Below are positions 59,825-61,325 of a stretch of DNA of 61,325 bases, piece after piece. Position numbers and translations under genes: made by a program. Origin of the DNA: Calditrichota bacterium. GTDB lineage: Bacteria > Electryoneota > B3-LCP. A model generated the notes under the pieces. The model was not told the DNA's origin. It ran no database searches and saw nothing but the letters and a program-made list of their open reading frames with translations. The stretch lies in the NCBI GenBank assembly GCA_020051775.1, contig JAGVQJ010000084.1, positions 1 to 61,325 on the forward strand, written 5' to 3'. The stretch's first letter is position 1; each line of letters starts with the position of its first letter.

Positions 59825-60988
59825 TTATTTTATAATTGTAGCCACCGCCCCACAACTAATCCCTTCCCCTCGTCCTTCAAAGCCCATCCCCTCAGTCGTG
59901 GTGGCTTTGACCGACACGCGGTCGGGAGGAATTTTCAGAGCGGCGGCGAGGTTCAGGGTCATCTTCTCGCGGTGCGGTGCGATCTTGGGCTTTTCCAATA
60001 TGAGTGTCGCATCTACGTTTGAGATGCTGAACCCCTTCTCGCGCAGTAGATCTGCGATTCTCTCCAGCAGCGCCAAGCTGGATATTCCCTTATAGGCCGG
60101 GTCGCTGTCGGGGAAGTGCGCGCCCAGGTCGCCCAGTGAGGCCGCTCCCAGCAACGCATCGCCGATGGCGTGGCAGAGCACGTCGGCGTCGGAATGCCCC
60201 AGTAGGCCTTTCTCAGAAGGAATGTCCACACCCCCCAGAATCAACTTTCGACCTTCCACCAGCCGATGAGCGTCATAGCCTTCGCCGCAGCGAAAATCCA
60301 ACGTTCGATTTCGGGACACCATGTTTCGAGCTCGTTCCAGGTCTTCTTGTGTAGTGATCTTGAAATTTTCCGGATCGCCGGTGGTGATCGCCACGCGCGC
60401 GCCCGGCAATCGTTCGACATAGGAGACGTCGTCGGTGCCGCTGAAGCCATCAGCAATAGCTCGATCCAAAGCGGTCAGCAGGGTTTCGCGATGGAAGCAT
60501 TGGGGCGTCTGCATCAGCACATACCGAGCGCGATCCACAGTCCCCGCGGACAACGAATTCTCCCGGCGGCGCAGAGTGTCAGCCAAAGGCAATCCCGGCG
60601 CCGAACCGTGATGGTTCTCCAACGCTTCCAGGGTTTCCTGAATAGTTATCGGTTTGATAAAGGGCCGGGCGGCGTCGTGGATGGCGAGGCGGTCGCAGTC
60701 ATCCGGCAGCTGCGCCAGACCGGCGCAGACGGAATCAGAGCGTTGGGCGCCGCCGGGCGTGACCGCTAAAAGCTTCACTGGAGCATACCGGCGACCCAAC
60801 CGACGCGCCTGATCCAACCAATCCGATCCGCACACCAGCACAATATGTGAAATGCCCGGGAATTGTTCAAAAGCTCGCAGCGAGTATGCGACCAGGGGTA
60901 AGCGGCCCAGTTTCACCAAAGGCTTAGGGATGTCCTGCCCCAATCGAACTCCAGTGCCGCCGGCCACAATAATAACCGAAGCGGCCAT
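59825..60988 (-). CDS. ispDF: Bifunctional MEP cytidylyltransferase / MECDP synthase (IspDF)
   Basis: 387-residue fusion for two steps of the methylerythritol phosphate isoprenoid pathway. The IspD half (about 1-228) opens [19 protein letters not shown], with [22 protein letters not shown] and VSYVERLPG. The IspF half (about 230-387) has [32 protein letters not shown] (metal-binding Asp/His), [11 protein letters not shown] and [18 protein letters not shown]. Fusion of the two is common in several phyla. The step between them (IspE) is not in this window. The queA gene lies upstream across a palindromic repeat. Confidence 0.96.
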   Translation of the reverse strand: MAASVIIVAGGTGVRLGQDIPKPLVKLGRLPLVAYSLRAFEQFPGISHIVLVCGSDWLDQARRLGRRYAPVKLLAVTPGGAQRSDSVCAGLAQLPDDCDRLAIHDAARPFIKPITIQETLEALENHHGSAPGLPLADTLRRRENSLSAGTVDRARYVLMQTPQCFHRETLLTALDRAIADGFSGTDDVSYVERLPGARVAITTGDPENFKITTQEDLERARNMVSRNRTLDFRCGEGYDAHRLVEGRKLILGGVDIPSEKGLLGHSDADVLCHAIGDALLGAASLGDLGAHFPDSDPAYKGISSLALLERIADLLREKGFSISNVDATLILEKPKIAPHREKMTLNLAAALKIPPDRVSVKATTTEGMGFEGRGEGISCGAVATIIK

Positions 60989-61018
60989 CAGAAGACACCC
61001 GATTGATTGCTTTTCTTA

Positions 61019-61047
61019 CCCCCCTTATCAAGGGGGGAAGGGAGAAT
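61019..61047. repeat. C/G-tract palindrome between queA and ispDF
   Basis: CCCCCCTT (61019-61026), ATC, AAGGGGGG (61030-61037), then AAGGGAGAATC. Member of the same element group as 25381, 49181 and 49436. It lies between queA's stop codon and the ispDF start, so it would be transcribed with both. Confidence 0.75.
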
Positions 61048-61055
61048 CTTTGTTT

Positions 61056-61325
61056 TCATAGGATCAACATGGCGTCGCCGTAACTGTAAAAGCGGTAGTT
61101 TTTCTTCACGGCATGGTGATAAGCTTTCATGATCAGGTCGCGGTCGGCGAAAGCGGAAACCAGCATTAAGAGCGTGGATCCCGGCAGATGAAAATTAGTG
61201 ATCAAGCCATCTACGACTTTGAAATTATAAGGTGGATAGATAAATTTGTCCGTCCAGGCGCTTGCCGCGCGCACACCGCCGGTGAAATCGGCGACGCTCT
61301 CCAACGCCCGCGTGCTGGTAGTCCC
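61056..61325 (-). CDS. queA: S-adenosylmethionine:tRNA ribosyltransferase-isomerase QueA, C-terminal part
   Basis: Partial: 89 residues of the C-terminus, upstream part outside the window. QueA transfers the ribosyl part of SAM to make epoxyqueuosine in tRNA. The visible segment begins [10 protein letters not shown], continues [21 protein letters not shown] and [12 protein letters not shown], and ends [12 protein letters not shown], all close to the family consensus. Its stop codon is 67 nt before ispDF with a palindromic element between them. Confidence 0.95.
   Translation of the reverse strand, partial: GTTSTRALESVADFTGGVRAASAWTDKFIYPPYNFKVVDGLITNFHLPGSTLLMLVSAFADRDLIMKAYHHAVKKNYRFYSYGDAMLIL

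Noticed and set aside
1-61325. tRNA, rRNA and CRISPR arrays
   Set aside because: I looked through the larger gaps for cloverleaf-type ends and for regularly spaced direct repeats and saw none. The repeats present are palindromic and not regularly spaced.

Overview
The window carries 54 protein genes: 52 complete ones plus two cut by the window ends (a glycerate kinase at the left, queA at the right). No rRNA, tRNA or CRISPR array was seen. The gene content suggests an uncultured, probably anaerobic Gram-negative bacterium of the Fibrobacteres-Chlorobi-Bacteroidetes (FCB) neighbourhood, of the Zixibacteria, KSB1 or Marinimicrobia kind. The reasons are three secreted proteins with a C-terminal 'YPNPFN...GIYLxRL...' type module like those used for type IX-style sorting, periplasmic SurA-type chaperones and lipoproteins, many multiheme cytochrome motifs, ferredoxin-based central metabolism (KorDABC, NfnAB), and numerous short palindromic repeats. 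The exact phylum cannot be fixed from sequence reading alone.

Layout. (1) 0-12 kb: glycerate kinase (-), an HDOD-GGDEF signalling protein, a 65-residue unknown, mfd, three consecutive parvulin-type prolyl isomerases (two lipoproteins and SurA), and a nine-heme secreted cytochrome with a sorting domain. (2) 12-13.6 kb: a minus-strand pair, FabL-type enoyl-ACP reductase and a [2Fe-2S] ferredoxin, then a 463-bp gap with a promoter-like site and a strong terminator. (3) 13.6-26.9 kb: a long plus-strand energy-metabolism block: COG2403 GTPase, carbamate kinase, sucC, an interposed methyltransferase, sucD, korDABC, ndk, 3-hydroxyacyl-CoA dehydrogenase, ackA, nfnA and nfnB. (4) 26.9-36.3 kb: DUF177-rpmF-plsX-fabH-fabD-acpP-fabF-rnc, then an SGNH hydrolase, an acyl-CoA dehydrogenase and an L,D-transpeptidase. 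(5) 36.4-39 kb: a seven-heme NapC/NirT-type membrane cytochrome and a Gly/Cys-rich secreted protein. (6) 39-48.5 kb, all minus: lysine 6-aminotransferase, aldehyde dehydrogenase, a membrane alkaline-phosphatase-superfamily protein, TerC and a 907-residue secreted protein. (7) 48.6-61.3 kb: a corrinoid-activator-like ASKHA protein, a VIT/VWA protein, a second aldehyde dehydrogenase, a response regulator, a metallophosphoesterase, a SpoIIE-type phosphatase, gltX, ispDF and queA.

How it works together. KorDABC, SucCD, AckA and Ndk link 2-oxoglutarate, reduced ferredoxin, succinyl-CoA and substrate-level phosphorylation, and NfnAB connects the ferredoxin pool with NADH/NADPH. The fab cluster lacks fabG, and its enoyl-reductase step is probably supplied by the separate FabL. 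Lysine 6-aminotransferase and the adjacent aldehyde dehydrogenase form a two-step route from lysine to 2-aminoadipate.

Most striking non-gene signals: four plus-strand promoters and one minus-strand promoter share a TTGA(C/T)T - 17/18 bp - TATATT pattern, one of them placed so that its mRNA would be leaderless. Families of GC-rich palindromic elements lie between genes and, in three cases, inside coding regions without breaking the frame (glycerate kinase once, the ASKHA activator twice). I did not find an obvious new defence or mobile system. The best candidates for undescribed biology are the in-frame palindromes, the Gly/Cys-rich sorted protein beside the cytochrome, the short transcript at 13.4 kb, and the paired palindromes at the lysine-degradation genes.
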